This document shows, piece after piece, positions 32,529-45,940 of a DNA stretch of 64,000 bases (position 1 is its first letter; every line of letters begins with the position of its first letter). The position numbers and the translations under genes were made by a program. This stretch comes from Linnemannia schmuckeri. Its lineage: Eukaryota > Mortierellomycota > Mortierellomycetes > Mortierellales > Mortierellaceae. The stretch is from positions 1,860,001 through 1,924,000 of the forward strand of contig JANATG010000002.1 of assembly GCA_029449235.1 (NCBI GenBank), written 5' to 3'. The notes below the pieces were generated by a model, which was not told the DNA's origin, ran no database searches, and worked only from the letters and a program-made list of their open reading frames with translations.

Positions 32529-35500
32529 ATGGAAAACTCAATCACAACGCCAACATCATCAACATCAACCGCAGGAACAGCAACAACAGGAACCGCGAAT
32601 CGTGCTCCTCCTCCGCCTGTCCCTCCTTCTCGTCGCTCCACCGTCATCCTCCCTTCCTCCACCAACTCATCCTCTGCCTCTGCCTCCCCGAACCCTAATA
32701 TTCCTACAAACAATAAAACTGTCCTGGCTCCCTCCCCGCCACCCAAACCATCGTCGCTGCAGTCGCCCCTCCCCCCGCGCAAGCCTATATCTCTCGCTGC
32801 AGCGGCCATCGCCACCGTCGCATCCAGCTCCTTCACCTCCCCTGCTCCCATCCCCGCCCCTCGCCCCTCCACCCACTCCTCCTCGACCCACCTCCACCAG
32901 GCCACCAGCCCATCCTCCTCTGCCGTCTCGACGTCACCGTCCTTCTCCTCCTCCACATCCCCTTCGTTCCTCCAACAGCATCAACACCAACAGCAACAGC
33001 AGAATCCTATCCGTTACCAGCACAGCGGCAATACCAACAATAATACTCTGCACCATCAAAACGGCTTTACACCCTCCAACCCTTGTTCCTCGGCCAGTTC
33101 ACCAACCTCTACCAACATCGCCTCCTTCCCCTCGTCTGCAACGTTTTCTTCTTCTGCTTCCCTGTCTTCAACAACTGCTAACGCGCATCTGCACCCACAT
33201 CTCCGGAGTCAGACCATTCCAAGTTCCCCTGCCCACCTAAGACCTTCCGGCTCCACCTCGTTCCTGCCTACAGCAGCGTCATCGTCCATCGCTGCCAAGC
33301 AGCAGCTCCTCTTCCACACCGCCAAAAATCCTCCTCAACACGACGATGATCATCAGAACCTCCACCAGGCACACAACAACAACCATAACAACCACAATGA
33401 CGACGCCGAACAGGAAGACAATCCCTTCAGCGACCCTTCCAATGTTGCCTCCATCCCACCAGCACATTCACCCTTGGCCCCAAATGTGCCTGTGCCTGTG
33501 CCAGCATCGTCGTCCTCGTTCGTTCCCAGAGCCCACAATCAGTCGTCCTTGTTGACAGCGCGACTCCAGGCGATCCCGCCTGCTCCCTCGCCTCTACTTC
33601 ACTCACCTGTCCCTCACCACGGTGGTCTTCACTCGACCAGCCCACGCTCGAACGCGGTCAGCTCGCCCCCTCCTATCCATCCATCTTCGGTTCCTTCACT
33701 TCCTCCAAGGTCACGCTCCCCACTCGCAGGTGTGGTCTCGTCACTCCAGCAGCCTACTCAAACTCAACACCATGCGACTCCTCCTACACCCGCACGCCAG
33801 AACCTCTTTTCAACCTCTCAACGAATTTCGGGCGCTCCTCCTCTCCCGCCTTCCTTTCCTGCTGCCCAGAGTCTTGCCATGGCCTCGCCCTCGCAGCCTG
33901 TCCCTCCGCCGCTAAGGCGCACAAGTGTCCAACTCGCCCCACCTCCAATTCCTCAGCAGCAGCAGCACCACCACTCGCAAACGCAACAGCCCAAAGGGCC
34001 CTCGCCTCTCTTTTCCTCTTCGGGTGAGAGTGGCATGTCAGCCAATGCGTCTCGATTCCGTAATCTGACGGCTCCTCAACAGGCGTACGACCATTTCGCG
34101 CCTCAAACGTCAAAACGTGTCTTTTCCTCGTCCTCAACCGTGTCTCCTTTTGGCGCCGCCACGAGTCCTGTGCCTGAACGTGGATTTGCCCAGCAGCAGC
34201 AACCAGAGTTGAGTGACTCCCAGTCAGACTCAGACGAGACAAGCGATGACTCTGATAAGGATTATGACGACGTCGAAGAATATCAGTCTGCCGCAACGCC
34301 CTCCAATCCCTTCAAGAGCTTTGTGGATGCTTCGCCACGACCGACTCGGGCTAGGATCTTCAAGGAGCCGCCTACTCCGCCCTCACTCCCTGCTCGTCCA
34401 AACGTCAAAGGATATCCTGGGCGGCCCTCAGGCGCACTGTCCGATCAGGAGATCGCTCCTGCCCTTCCTCCCAAACCTTCCATGCGCAAGAGACCCCAAC
34501 CACCTCAGGACTCAGGATCGCTTTTATCTCTGGGACAGGTTGTCGAGTTGGAATCGGAAACTGGAAGGAACAATGCCTTTGCATCACCCCACCAACCAAC
34601 TCAAACAGCAGCCTCCGGAGCGTCACCAACCGATGGCGTCTTCCCAGACTATTCACGATCAAATCGACGTCTCCCGCTGTTCTCGGATTCGGTTGATATT
34701 CACGACATTGGACAGAAATCACATGGTGTCCGGGCCTTCAGTATATCGCATGAACAGGTCGCTACGGCAACATCCAACATTCGTGTCTACTCGCTTTTGA
34801 CAGGAGAGAATGTTTCCTCTTATGGCCACGAGAAGGATAACAAACCCACGGCGCTCATGTTCACACAAAGTCGACGACCGGATTCGCTTGGCCAGTACCT
34901 CTGGGCAGGATGGAACGAAGGATCTCTGCAGGTCATCGACACCCGGACAAGGGAGGTCGTGGAAAAGAAGCGCGCGACTCATAAGGGCGGCTGTGTTACC
35001 CATATCATCCGCTGTAAAGGCCAGGTTTGGACAGTTGATGATACTGGATCGGTCTTTGTCTGGCCTGAGGAAGGAACGCTGGGCAGGCCCACCATCCAAT
35101 CGCCCCTTCAATCACTCACCATTCCAGTCAAGCAGAGCTGCGCCATTGCTGTTCAGGATATGTTGTGGTCATCGGATGGCTCTAAGATTCATGTGGTTCG
35201 CGTTGGACCTGATGCAGGAAGACCTAAACTGGTACCCACCTCCATGGATATACCCTACGGCGTCGGCCCATTGACTTGTCTGGCGACCATTGCGGGAAGC
35301 GGTCAAGTTTTCTCAGGACATGAGGACGGCAAAGTCATTATCTGGTCGATTGAGACTCGTGAAAAGGTCAGGATTATCAATGTGCACGCTTACAGGATCA
35401 TGTCTCTGCTGGGCGTTGGCTCGTATCTCTGGGCTGGTTTCGCCACAGGAAAAATTTACGTCCTTGATCTCCGTCCTGAGGTGCCCGTTGTCATGAAGGA

Positions 35501-37224
35501 CTGGCAGGCGCACAAGGAGTCGGGAGTTTCTTGTCTGCAACTTGACGAGGAAGGCCTGATTCTTGGCGGTCGACACCAAGTTGGAAGTTGTGCAGAGAAC
35601 GGCGAGATCAAAATCTGGGACGGACTTATGGCCAAAGATCGCTTAAGTAAGTTTTCTTTTTTATGCTGCATTTCCTTTCTGTCAGCTGTTAAATGACATC
35701 GATTTGACAACCCACTCTATTAATTAACTCACCTCTCTCTTCTCTCTTTCAATTTCGTAGCCAAAGGAATGGTGGACAGAAGCAAGGAATATTGTCACTG
35801 GAGGGATCTCAAGATTTTGATTTGCTCATGGAATATCGACGCCTCGAAACCGACCGCGCAGGACGCTAATGGTGGCGCTGACAGGAAGCTGTTCGAGTCA
35901 TGGCTTCTTGGTATGGACCAAGAAGGACCACCCGATATTATTAGCGTCGGATTCCAGGAGATTGTTGATCTCGAGAGCAAAAAGATGACCGCCAGTAAGT
36001 TTTTTTTTTTTTTTTTTTATTCTTGTGCAGTTCTTAGTCCTTGAAGTCAGTTTTCTAACACGTTATTTTATATAACTCTCATCGCTCCGTAGAATCGTTG
36101 CTGAAGGGATCGAAACGGGCAGAAACGGAGACTATCTCCAAGCAGTACAAGCGCTGGCAGATCTATTTGACTACCAAGATTCGGGAACTCTATGCACCAA
36201 TGGGTATTAACTTCAAGTTATTGGAATGCTCCAATCTTGTTGGTCTTTTCAGCTGCGTCTTTGTTCGCGATAAGGAATGGGAGAACATCCGCAGCGAATG
36301 GACTCATGTCGACATGGTCAAGACTGGTCTGAAGGGATACCACGGAAACAAGGTACCGCAAACTTTTCGGCATTTTCCCTCCTTTAATATACTCTGATGA
36401 AGCGTAACTAACAACGTTTTTTTTTTCTTTTCACTAATTTCTTTAAGGGTGGAATCGCGACGAGATTCATCATCGACGACACATCCATTTCTTTTGTCAA
36501 CTGCCATTTGGCAGCAGGGCAATCGCATACCCGACAGCGTAACACGGACGCGGCTAATGTCCTCAAGAAACTCAGTCATCCTAACCCCGCCATTTCGTCA
36601 GGGACAGTTCACCCAGAGGTCTTTTGGTTCGGAGACGGTACGATGGCAATGGACCACGAGATTTGCTTCCTCTCGGGCGATCTCAACTACCGTATTGATG
36701 TCAAGTTCAGCGAGGCGGTCTCCCGGGTCCAGGCACAGGAATGGTCACACCTGCATGCCCATGACCAGCTGCTGCAGCAGAAGCAAAAGAACCCTCAGTT
36801 CGTGCTTCGTGCCTTCAACGAGAGCGAGCTGCGGTTTGCACCCACCTACAAGTACGACCCTGGTACAGACACGTATGATACCTCGTCCAAGCACCGAACC
36901 CCAGCTTGGTGTGATCGAATCTTGTGGAGAGGTCGCCATGTGAGGCAACTCTTTTACAAGCGTAACGAGTGCCGCGTTTCAGACCACCGACCTATCAGTG
37001 GAGGATTTGTGGTGGGAGTGAAACGGATTGACGAGGCACAGCGACGAGTTGTTGAGCAGCAGGTGAAGGAGGGGTGGTACAAGGTTCAGGAGAAGGAGAT
37101 TCGCATCAAGAAGCTGGCTTGGCTGAGGTCGTGGGGATGGAATGACCCTCGAGTTGAGAGTGTTCTGGATCGTGAAGGTGGCGACCTTGCCCAGGTTGTG
37201 AGAATCCTATCCTCAGACATGTAA
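32529..37224 (+). CDS. WD40 domain inositol polyphosphate 5-phosphatase
   Basis: Phosphoinositide or inositol-phosphate 5-phosphatase, presumably controlling membrane phosphoinositides. Exons 32529-35646, 35761-35994, 36093-36352, 36448-37224, all in phase. Residues 1-~700 are Pro/Ser-rich with PPVPP and PALPPKPS motifs, candidate SH3 ligands. About 720-1040 is a WD40-like propeller (SHGVRAFSISHEQV, YLWAGWNEGSLQVIDT, VFSGHEDGKVIIWSIET, LDEEGLILGGRHQVG). Then the EEP catalytic domain: LICSWNIDASKP, DIISVGFQEIVDL, FVNCHLAAGQSH, LSGDLNYRID, PAWCDRILWRG and SDHRPISGGFVV, all catalytic boxes present. The propeller plus 5-phosphatase order resembles the plant 5PTase12-14 group and fungal relatives. 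About 1,460 residues, intact. Confidence 0.9.
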
Positions 37225-37629
37225 CTTGGACGCGTCCGTTTATTTTTTCAAGTGTCTCATCCTCAGGGCGATCAGTAGCCAATCGAATAAAAGCTGCGGA
37301 TGTGGGTGCATCAGAATATTCTATGATAAAAGGCGCTTTCTTTTTCAACTCGTCCCTTTCTTTCTTCTTTACTCTAATCCTTATTCCTGTCCTCCTTTCC
37401 TGAAAAAAAAGTCGCATTCACCTGCGTCCTTCCTTCACTCATTCAACACTTGAACAAAAGAGGTCATTCAACTGATCTTTACCATCCCTAAACAGCACAG
37501 ACCAGGCAAAGAGCCAGCAACAACTCCTGCGAGATACAAACCATAAACAAAGCTGCCCCTCTCTTCTTCATATCGTTAACGACCAAGCGCTACTCCCTTT
37601 CTGCATTCTCTCCCTTCGATCCCGCTTGA

Positions 37630-40600
37630 ATGGACACAGAACTTCGCAATCGCAAGGCTGCTGGAGACGGCCAGCACGACCCTTCAGCATCGACTGGTCT
37701 CTCGTCTGCCAACAAACATCACCACCACCAGCCTTCCTCCTCCACAATGCTTTCGCCTAACTCAGCCTTCACCAACGGCTTTGACGCAGATCCTGAAAAA
37801 AACGGGAGTGGGCACAGTCGAGTGCTAAGCGACGACTTGACCAGGTTCCCTTTAGGTCGTGAGCTGACAGAGGCTCAAAAAGAGAACCTCGTCAAGGAGT
37901 CCGCTGAGATGGCCTATGGCAAAACGCCCAATGGCACCGGTAAATTTCTTTTCTTTACTTTGTGGTTGGGCAGGCTTTATTTATTTATTGTTTCTCATTA
38001 TTTATTACGCCGATCTGTTGGGTTGTTGGGATGTTTAGTGCAGGTTGCATTGCTGTCTTTTTTCTTGTTAGTGTTTATAAGGAACCTGCAAGGAAAGAAA
38101 GAAAAAGGAATTGCATAATACCCCGTGGGAAAATAAAAAGAGTACACAAGGTAGACAACTGACAGGATGACTGACTGACTGTCTGACTGACTACGACTGT
38201 CTGCAATTTCTTTCGTTTCTCTTTTTAGTCTTCAGAGTGCCCGTGACAAAGGACATGGTCACAGAGATCTTTGACATGTCGAAGCGTAAGTCTGTCTTTG
38301 ACATCATCACACTTGTTGTCATGGGAGTCCAGGTGCTGCTCTTCTTCACCTTACCAACATCGATCAAGAAATGGCTCTTCTTGATCCTGTTTGTCTTCTG
38401 GAGGGCGGGCTACAATGCTGGACTGGGCTATCTACTCAAGATGCAGAGCAGCCGCCGTGGTCTGGTCGCTCTGGCGAGAGAAAAGGGGATCTTTGACAGG
38501 AACCGTGGAAGTCCTTGGTATGACTGGCTCAAGGATGAACTGACCTGTAAAATGGAATCCGACTATGACTTTGAGGTAACCCATCCATCTCAAACTTTCT
38601 TCATCTTGGTTTTTTGTTGTTTTATTTTTTTTTCCCTTTTGGTTTTTTGGTTCATTGACCCCCTTTCACCGTTTTTTGATTTGTCACATAGACGGCCCCC
38701 ATAGAATTCAACACATGGCTGCTGTACAGACAGTTGGTGGATCTGATCTTGATGAACGACTTTACAACCTACATCTGTTTCGCACTCTCCTGGCTCACTG
38801 TCCCCGAAGGCGCTGGATTTTTTAGCAACCTGCTGCGCTGGATTGGAGGATTTGTCCTGGTATACTTCAACATCTGGGTCAAGCTGGATGCCCACAGAGT
38901 CGTGAAGGATTTCGCCTGGTGTAAGTCTGGGCCTAGGTCCTATGTCGTGATTTTTTACAGCTCAGCCATTTGTCATCCATTCACGCGAGGAAATTGCACA
39001 ATATACCCGAACTCCGATTTTGACGCGCATCCTTTTTGCTTTTGCTTACACATACGTATACAATGTACATAGAATGGGGTGACTTTTTCTTTTTGATTGA
39101 ACAGTCGCTGACGTTCGATGGCGTATTCGAGATGGCGCCACACCCCATGTACTCGGTCGGATATGCTGGATACTACGGAATTTCGTTGATGACCGCATCC
39201 TATATGGTTCTGTTCATCTCGCTCTTTGCCCACGCTGCCCAGTTTGCCTTCCTGACACTCGTCGAAAATCCTCGTAAGTCGGCCTGTAAATGCTGATAGC
39301 TGTTACCAGGCGATGATTTGAGTGTTGTATGATCCACGGTGAATAACATGAGTATGACCATTGAACTCTTTTAGACATTGACAAGACGTACAATCCTCCT
39401 TTAGTCCACAGGAAGCGCACAGCAGTCTTGAGCGAGCAGGCATTGAACGCCAGCAATGCATCCGCTTCAATGCCAACCAGAACCGGCAGTATCAGTGGCG
39501 GTAGCACGACATCCGATGTGGAACATGCGGCGACTCTTGTACCCTGCGGATCTAAGGACATGTACAGCACCTACTTCCGACGAGACCTCATCGTCTTTAA
39601 GAACTTTGACATCTTTCGATCGACCGACATCTTTGTGGCACTTATCATTATCTACGCGACCGTTGTGCCGCTACTGATTTCAAACATGGGTCCCAGTTTC
39701 ATCACATTCATGATCGTAATGCAGGCGCTGTTCTGGCGAATCTTCCATTCGTATGTTCTGGGAACTGTCCTAAGAATGCAGAGTGTTAACAAGTTTTATA
39801 CCAAACACTTTATCAAGCACGGGGGTACCGTCCAGGATGCGTTTCAGAGCTGGAAGAGTATCTTCAACCTTTCCAATTCGATGACCTATGCGACCTTTTT
39901 CTTGGCGGCGTTCAAAATGTACTCAATCCCTGATGACTGGACTTATGGAACGGTTCTGTTGCGCCATGTTCTTGGACTTGCGCTGATTGCTCTGCACATC
40001 TGGGCTTCTGTCTCGGTGTTTGAGGTCCTGGGCGACTTTGGCTGGTTCTATGGCGACTTTTTTATCGAGGAGTCGTCCAGCGGTCTCTTCTACACCGGCA
40101 TCTACAGGTAACACGGGCACTTACTAGCAGGTTTAATTAAAAGCACTACTGACGAGGTTTAAATCTTTAACCCTACTTGCCTTTTTTCAACCTCGACGGA
40201 TAGATTTGTGAACAACCCAGAGAAGGTGATGGGCCATGCGGCGTTCTGGGGCATGACCCTGATCTGCAACAGTTGGTCCATCTTCATTCTGGCCATGTTT
40301 TCTCAGGTCTCCAACTTTTTGTTTCTGAACTACGTCGAGTCTCCCCACATGCGCAAAATCTATGGTGACAAAGTCCGCAAAGATGCAGGAGTTGTTAAGA
40401 CCGTCAAGGCAGCGACTACCCTTCCGCAAAAGTTCCAGGAAGAGGTGTCAAAGTTTCGTGGCAAACTGGAAGAGACCCCTGAAATCCAAGATGTGTTGGG
40501 AAGGGCTCAGGAGTTTGTTGAGGGCACCACTGGTCTTGTCCAAAGTGTCGCACCCAAGATTCAGGAGATTGTTTCTAACTCCAAGACGCTGCTCGAAAAC

Positions 40601-41707
40601 TCTAAGGATCGTCTCTTTGTTGTGTAAGTATTTTGCGCGCCTTACACTCACTGCTTGCGATGTAGGAGATATGACGAATTCAAAATTAACACATCTTATC
40701 TGAACCTTGTATATAGACGTACTTGGGATGATATGGGCGTGTATGATATGTCGCAGTATTCGGTCAAACTGGAAACGGATAAGCAACCCACACTGAATGC
40801 CTCTGGAGTGCCCGTTTTCCAACTGGGAGAGAAACTGACCATCTCATGGACGGCGCCATTGAATCACGGCACCAAGGATTGGATTGGCATTTACAAGGTT
40901 TCCAGCAACCAAACTCACAAGGTTACCAACATTGGATCGCACGGTCGCTACCTCTTTGTAATCCGTGACAAGGGACTGGAAGAGGGCAGTCAAGACCCAG
41001 GACGGGATGGCGACCATGCCGGATTGGGAGATGGCGATGTTTCGGAAGAAGAGGTCGTCTGGGTGGATGAGCAGGAGATCTGTCGTGGGCAGGTTGTCTT
41101 TTCGGGAGACAAATTGCCATGGTTCCAAGGAATATTCGAGTTCAGATACCATCACCATGATCGATACAACGTCATGGCGCATACCACGCCCTTCGAAATC
41201 GCTTGTAAGTCTGCTCCTCTACGTGTTAATCGCATCCACATCTGTCCGCGGTCCTTGCCATTGTTACTCAGGCCGCCCCTCTCTTGTTTCATCTCTTTAG
41301 TGCCTAACTATGAAGACTCGAAGGACACCTCTGTGGGATCGATCAGCCAGGCGCTGTTACCCTATATCCAGCGGTGTTTCAACGAGGACGAAGACACGAT
41401 GCCCTGCACTGTGGACGAGAAGTTCATCATGATCAACCAGCAGATTGCGCAGCGGATCGTCAAGGGTATCCAGTTGATGTACGGGATTGAGTTTGCGTGG
41501 GAGGTTGTTGCGGTCGATATGTCATGCTTGCATCTGGCCATTCGAATTGCGACGGCCAGACGTGCCCTGGCCCCGTTCTCGGTCTCGATGCCTTCTCCGG
41601 ATATAAACTCGCCGCCGCAGTTTTTGCCCACCCTTGAGGAGCTGGAGGCGTCGTCGGCCGCCGATGCTGCCGCGGTGATTAGGGAGGAACAGGGAGTCGC
41701 TGTTTAA
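37630..41707 (+). CDS. CHO2: Phosphatidylethanolamine N-methyltransferase Cho2 (possible in-frame stop)
   Basis: ER membrane enzyme catalysing the first SAM-dependent methylation of phosphatidylethanolamine towards phosphatidylcholine. Exons 37630-37939, 38229-38575, 38692-38920, 39073-39273, 39375-40107, 40204-40623, 40717-41204, 41301-41707. Two tandem methyltransferase-like membrane modules are visible: LDAHRVVKDFAW, WGDFFFLIEQSLTFDGVFEMAPHPMYSVGYAGYYG in the first, and FGWFYGDFF with FVNNPEKVMGHAAFWG in the second. A C-terminal soluble domain has LGEKLTISWTAPLNHGTKDWIGIYKV. Several hydrophobic segments are present. Oddity: joining exon 3 (TGG T) to exon 4 (AA TGG GGT) gives TAA, where WYWGD is expected; every canonical alternative I tried also stops. 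Either the enzyme is truncated, a base is wrong, or splicing is unusual. Everything else is intact. Confidence 0.85.
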
Positions 41708-41795
41708 AATAAACGGTTAGTTTTTCGCTGGTGCTCAATAGTCCCCTTAAGTGTAAAGAAGGTTTCGCCCAACCGTTCCTGCGGGAGGCGGGAAC

Positions 41796-43144
41796 ATGCC
41801 TTTTAAGTCCTCCTTCCTTCGTTCGACATTCAGCTACTCCTCGACCACTTACAACACACTCTCGACAATGACCACACCAACACAACAACGACTCAGTCTG
41901 ATTGACGTCGTCAACAGATGCGACAGCTTTCCTTACCCCTCAGATCCGCGACTGGGACAACTCTCGTTCCTGACATTCATTGTCGACGAGATCCCCTGTG
42001 GCCGGATTCATTCCTCGGTTGTCCCCCATATTGTTGCTTTCAACCAGCAGGACCGACCTGTTTTCCATATCACGGAGACGACTATTTCGTTTATGCCTTG
42101 GTTGGCGGATTATGAATCGCGTTCTGACGCGATTGCACAGATGCTGGTATGTGGCTATTTCAATCGCTCCTGAGCGTTTAACGATTGCTTAAGACTGATC
42201 AAACAACTGATAATCAGTCTCCCTAAATAATTCAAACTGTTTCACATCTTTTTCTTTCACTCTATTGTAATAGGATATCTGGAGAAAAGATGCTAAATCA
42301 TTCCCATCCCTCTCCGGCTGGCGTGATGAGCTCTACGGCGTCTACACCCACAACGCAAACCCTCTCACAACAAAGGGTGGTGCAGCCCTGGCCATCGAAC
42401 GTTCAGCCTGCGGAATTTTCGGAGTCCATGCCTACGGAGTCCATATGAACGGATATGTCCGTACGGGCCCCCGACCCCACCAAGTCAAGATGTGGATTGC
42501 TCGTCGATCGGCTACGAAACCAACCTATCCAGGAATGTTGGATAATATGGTAGCGGGTGGGATGGGGTTTGGGCATTCTCCAGCGTATACGATTTTGAAG
42601 GAGTCAATGGAGGAGGCTACAATTCCTATTGAGCTTGCGAGAAACGCTATACCCGTAGGGACGATTAGTTACATCAAGTTGTCGAAAGATGAGACTGACA
42701 CTCAGCCTGAAACCCAGGTAAGGGAGGGGTTCTTTTTTTCTCTTTGTGGTACAATATGAAATGACTTGCATGCTTGCATTTTCACTAGAACAAAGGGGAA
42801 AAGGACCTTGCACGCTAATATCTGTCTTCTCTCTCTTTTGCCTGTCTTCCTACAAACTCCTCCAGATCATATATGATTTGGAACTACCAGCGGACTTTAC
42901 CCCTATACCCTGCGATACGGAGGTCGAGAACTTCCGTCTCTGGTCCATGGACGAAGTCCTGGAATCAATCCGATCAGGAGAGTTCAAGCCTAACTGTGCG
43001 TGTGTCTGCCTCCATTTCATGATCCGTCATGCTGTATTGACGCCCGAGAACGAGCCGGATTATCTTGAGATTGCTCAGCGGTTGAATAGGAAGATTGAGT
43101 TCCCGGGGTGTAAGGAGTGGCCTACTTTTAAGGAGGAGCATTAA
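41796..43144 (+). CDS. Nudix hydrolase with DUF4743 (YJR142W / thiamine-diphosphate-damage type)
   Basis: Exons 41796-42146, 42274-42717 and 42866-43144, all phase 0. The N-terminal region LIDVVNRCDSFPYP matches DUF4743; the Nudix box is GGMGFGHSPAYTILKESMEEA, with the KESMEEA core corresponding to REUxEE. Downstream ISYIKLSKDE and IIYDLELP are typical of the yeast YJR142W and plant NUDX20/24-like group. Yeast and plant homologues dephosphorylate damaged (oxo/oxy) thiamine diphosphates; that activity is carried over by homology only. ATG at 41796 gives an N-terminus rich in Ser, Arg and aromatic residues that could be a mitochondrial presequence, while a second ATG at 41868 (MTTPTQQRLS) starts just before the conserved domain. 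About 357 residues from the first ATG. Confidence 0.85.
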
Positions 43145-44324
43145 ATTTGAACAATAAGTTTTATTTTTTGATTCGTATGTGCTACATTGCCTAGTGAAAG
43201 GTCATCCTCTATTTACTTCTGTGGATGCTGCGCCTTGTGCAAAGTCGAGCGAGATATGCAACTAGTTGCAACATTTTCTACGGCTCGATTTGTGTAGAAA
43301 AAAAGTCGATAATAAAACGCGTTCATTTTTTTTTGCTGTCCGTCGCTCTCAAATCACACCATACACCCAGCCCATGTTGAGTAAAAAAAATTGTAATAAC
43401 ATTGGAAGGTTTTTTGGTGCCATCAGTGGATAGCACGCAATGCGATGATATTGGGTGTTTCTCACCCGACAAATCCCTTGCGACGAAGGAAAAAAAAAGA
43501 AAAAGACGCCGCTGTTATTCATATCAAAGCATGTTTTGCTCAAATCTTCCTGCTTTGCTTGTGTGGATCGATTTTTTTTTTGTTTTGAGGACGTCTGTTC
43601 GGAGGGAGCGTTACCTTTCAAACAATATCCCCTGCAGCCAAGACTTTTGGTAAAGGTTTACATAACGTCTACTTGGTATTTTGTCGGTCGATCAGGCCTG
43701 AATCCCTCTCCTTTACTCTCAGCCCGGTTGATTGCCGTTTAGGCTAAAAGTTTTGAGGGCTTACAAATTGAGTTGAGAGATTAAGGACGTGAAGCAGGCG
43801 AAGGTTTCGTTTCCTATGTGAAAAAGAATCTCAAAGAAGGGCTGCTGTGGACAGTAGATACTCCAAAATTTTCTCACCTTCATTGAAAGACGGGATGGAA
43901 CAAAGTAAGCAAGAAACATAGTGGAGACACCTCTTCCTTCCGAAGTTGAATTAATCATCGTTGTGATGCAACGTGCTTGAGCGTTTGTATTGCGCTGTCG
44001 TTGATTTTTGTTGAGTGTACTGTTTACGTGTGGACAGAAAGGGAAAAAATCGCGACATTTTGTTCATTGCTGGTTTGTTTGTTTGGTTTCTAATTTTTTT
44101 GATTGCTCATTGCTGACAATTCTACGCATGCGCAGTTTTCGAGAAGCGAGCGGCGTGTCCTGGTCGCACAGACCTTACTCATATAAATACCAACGATGCG
44201 CTGCTACTCATTCAACTGTATCAGGAATAAGCAAGCATCAACCCAACAATCTCTTTTCTACAAGAAAATTCACTCCTTCCCTCTCTCTAAAAAAACTTCC
44301 CCCTCCCCCTCCTCTTCTACAACA
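43145..44324. other. Intergenic region, 1.2 kb
   Basis: Holds a 3' end with aataaaacgcg near 43309, several T-tracts, and before the next gene a sequence resembling a TATA box (catataaatacc at 44180-44191) followed by a CT-rich leader. No gene or RNA recognised on either strand. Confidence 0.4.
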
Positions 44325-45427
44325 ATGGTCAACTCTACCGCACGCGTGATCCGAGTCGCAGAGCACGGCGACGTCTCCGTCCTGCAACCCACCACCATCC
44401 CCCGCCCCATCCCAAGACCCACCGAAGTCCTCGTCAAGATCGCCTATGCCGGTGTGAACTACATTGACATCTATGAGCGGTCTGGAAATTATCCTACCCC
44501 TGCCCCCCTGATCCCTGGTCGTGAGGGGTCCGGAGAGGTTGTCGAGGTTGGATCTGAAGTCCAAGGATTCAAGATTGGAGATCGGGTTGCATTTATGAGT
44601 CAGAATACTTATTCTGATTATGCTGTGGTTGATACACTTCACCTTGTCAAGTTGCCTGACAACGTTTCCCTCGAGACTGTAAGTTCTGTGTTGGCTTGAT
44701 GTACTGTCGATGTGCAACAAAAGAAATAAAGAGGAAACTTTTTTTTTCGACATACTAATCAAACCTCTTCATCTTGAACCCATTCGCTTAATAGGGAGCG
44801 GCACTTGTCTTGCAGGGTTTGACGGCTGTTGGACTGGTCCGCAAGGGCTACACCATCCAGAAGGGTGACTGGATTGTCGTCCACGCCGCCGCCGGAGGAG
44901 TCGGCCTCCTCCTCTCCCAGCTCGGCCGCCTCCTCGGCGCTCACGTCATCGGCACCGTCTCGACTGAAGAGAAGGCCGCTCTTGCTCACGCCAACGGCGC
45001 AGAACATGTCGTCCTCATCAACAACGGCTACGAAGCCCTCGAGAAGAAGGTCCGCGAACTTACTAACGGTGAGGGAGTCCACGCCGTGTTCGACAGTGTC
45101 GGTCAGGCGACTTTCGAGTCGAGCTTGAACGTTGTCCGCCGTTTGGGAACCCTGGTATTGTTTGGCAGTGCCAGTGGCGCGATCCCACCCCTGAATCTCG
45201 TGCGTCTGGCAGGCAAGAATGTCAAGGTGACCTGGGCGACGGTGTACAATTATATTACAACCCATGAGGAGTTTAATGAGTTGATCGGAGATACTCTTGA
45301 GTATTTGGAGAAGGGCCAGTTGAAGTTTGCGATCCATAAGGTGTATCCTGTGGAGGATGTTCAGCAGGCTCATTTGGACCTTGAGGGTCGCAAGACGACC
45401 GGCAAGTTGCTCCTCAAGATCCAATAA
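44325..45427 (+). CDS. NADPH:quinone oxidoreductase, zeta-crystallin-like MDR
   Basis: Zinc-independent medium-chain dehydrogenase/reductase reducing quinones with NADPH. Exons 44325-44678 and 44795-45427, phase 0. MVNSTARVIRVAEHGD starts the GroES-like domain, with VNYIDIYERSGNYP and PLIPGREGSGEVVEVG. The Rossmann region has ALVLQGLTAVGLV and VVHAAAGGVGLLLSQ, the nucleotide-binding AAxGGVG motif. FDSVGQATFESSL and LVLFGSASGAIPP follow. About 328 residues, the normal family length. ATG chosen because it begins the first beta strand and follows a CT-rich leader ending in acaac. Intact; cytosolic by lack of a signal. Confidence 0.9.
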
Positions 45428-45940
45428 GCGACGTCTCTTCCTTTTTTTCTTTTCTCCCTTCCATTGTCTTTTCACATTGTAAATAAAACAACTTCCTTCA
45501 ATCCATACGTCGAGTTGAGTTGTAATTGAGCTGCGTGTGTGAAAAGGTGAAGTGTGTAAGTTATTTTTTTGTTGTTTGCTGTAGTTGGAAAAAAAAAATG
45601 CGCCACCAAAATCCGTCCTGAAAGGAAACAAAAAAGCGCCTACAGAGTGAAAAATTGAGCTCCCTCTCTTCTTCCCTTCCCAAGAAAATATATCAAGTAT
45701 GTGTGACATCTAGATATACATCCATCCATCGATATCCATCCAGTCCCCATCCATCCAATCCATCTGTCATCATCTTTTCAGTCAACTGCACATCTCACTG
45801 TCGCCAGTCTCATTTTCGACACTACCATTGATAACGCCATGCATCCTATACTCATCCACCTACCCGTTTCAGATCTGATTTCATGCCTGAAAAAACATCA
45901 GATGAACTGACCAAGAACTCAACTTGTTTCCTAAAACAGC
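45428..45940. promoter_or_regulatory. Promoter region of uL11 with CATC repeats
   Basis: About 510 bases. 45719-45780 contains repeated catcc/atccatcc units (short tetranucleotide repeat). No gene. Confidence 0.35.
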
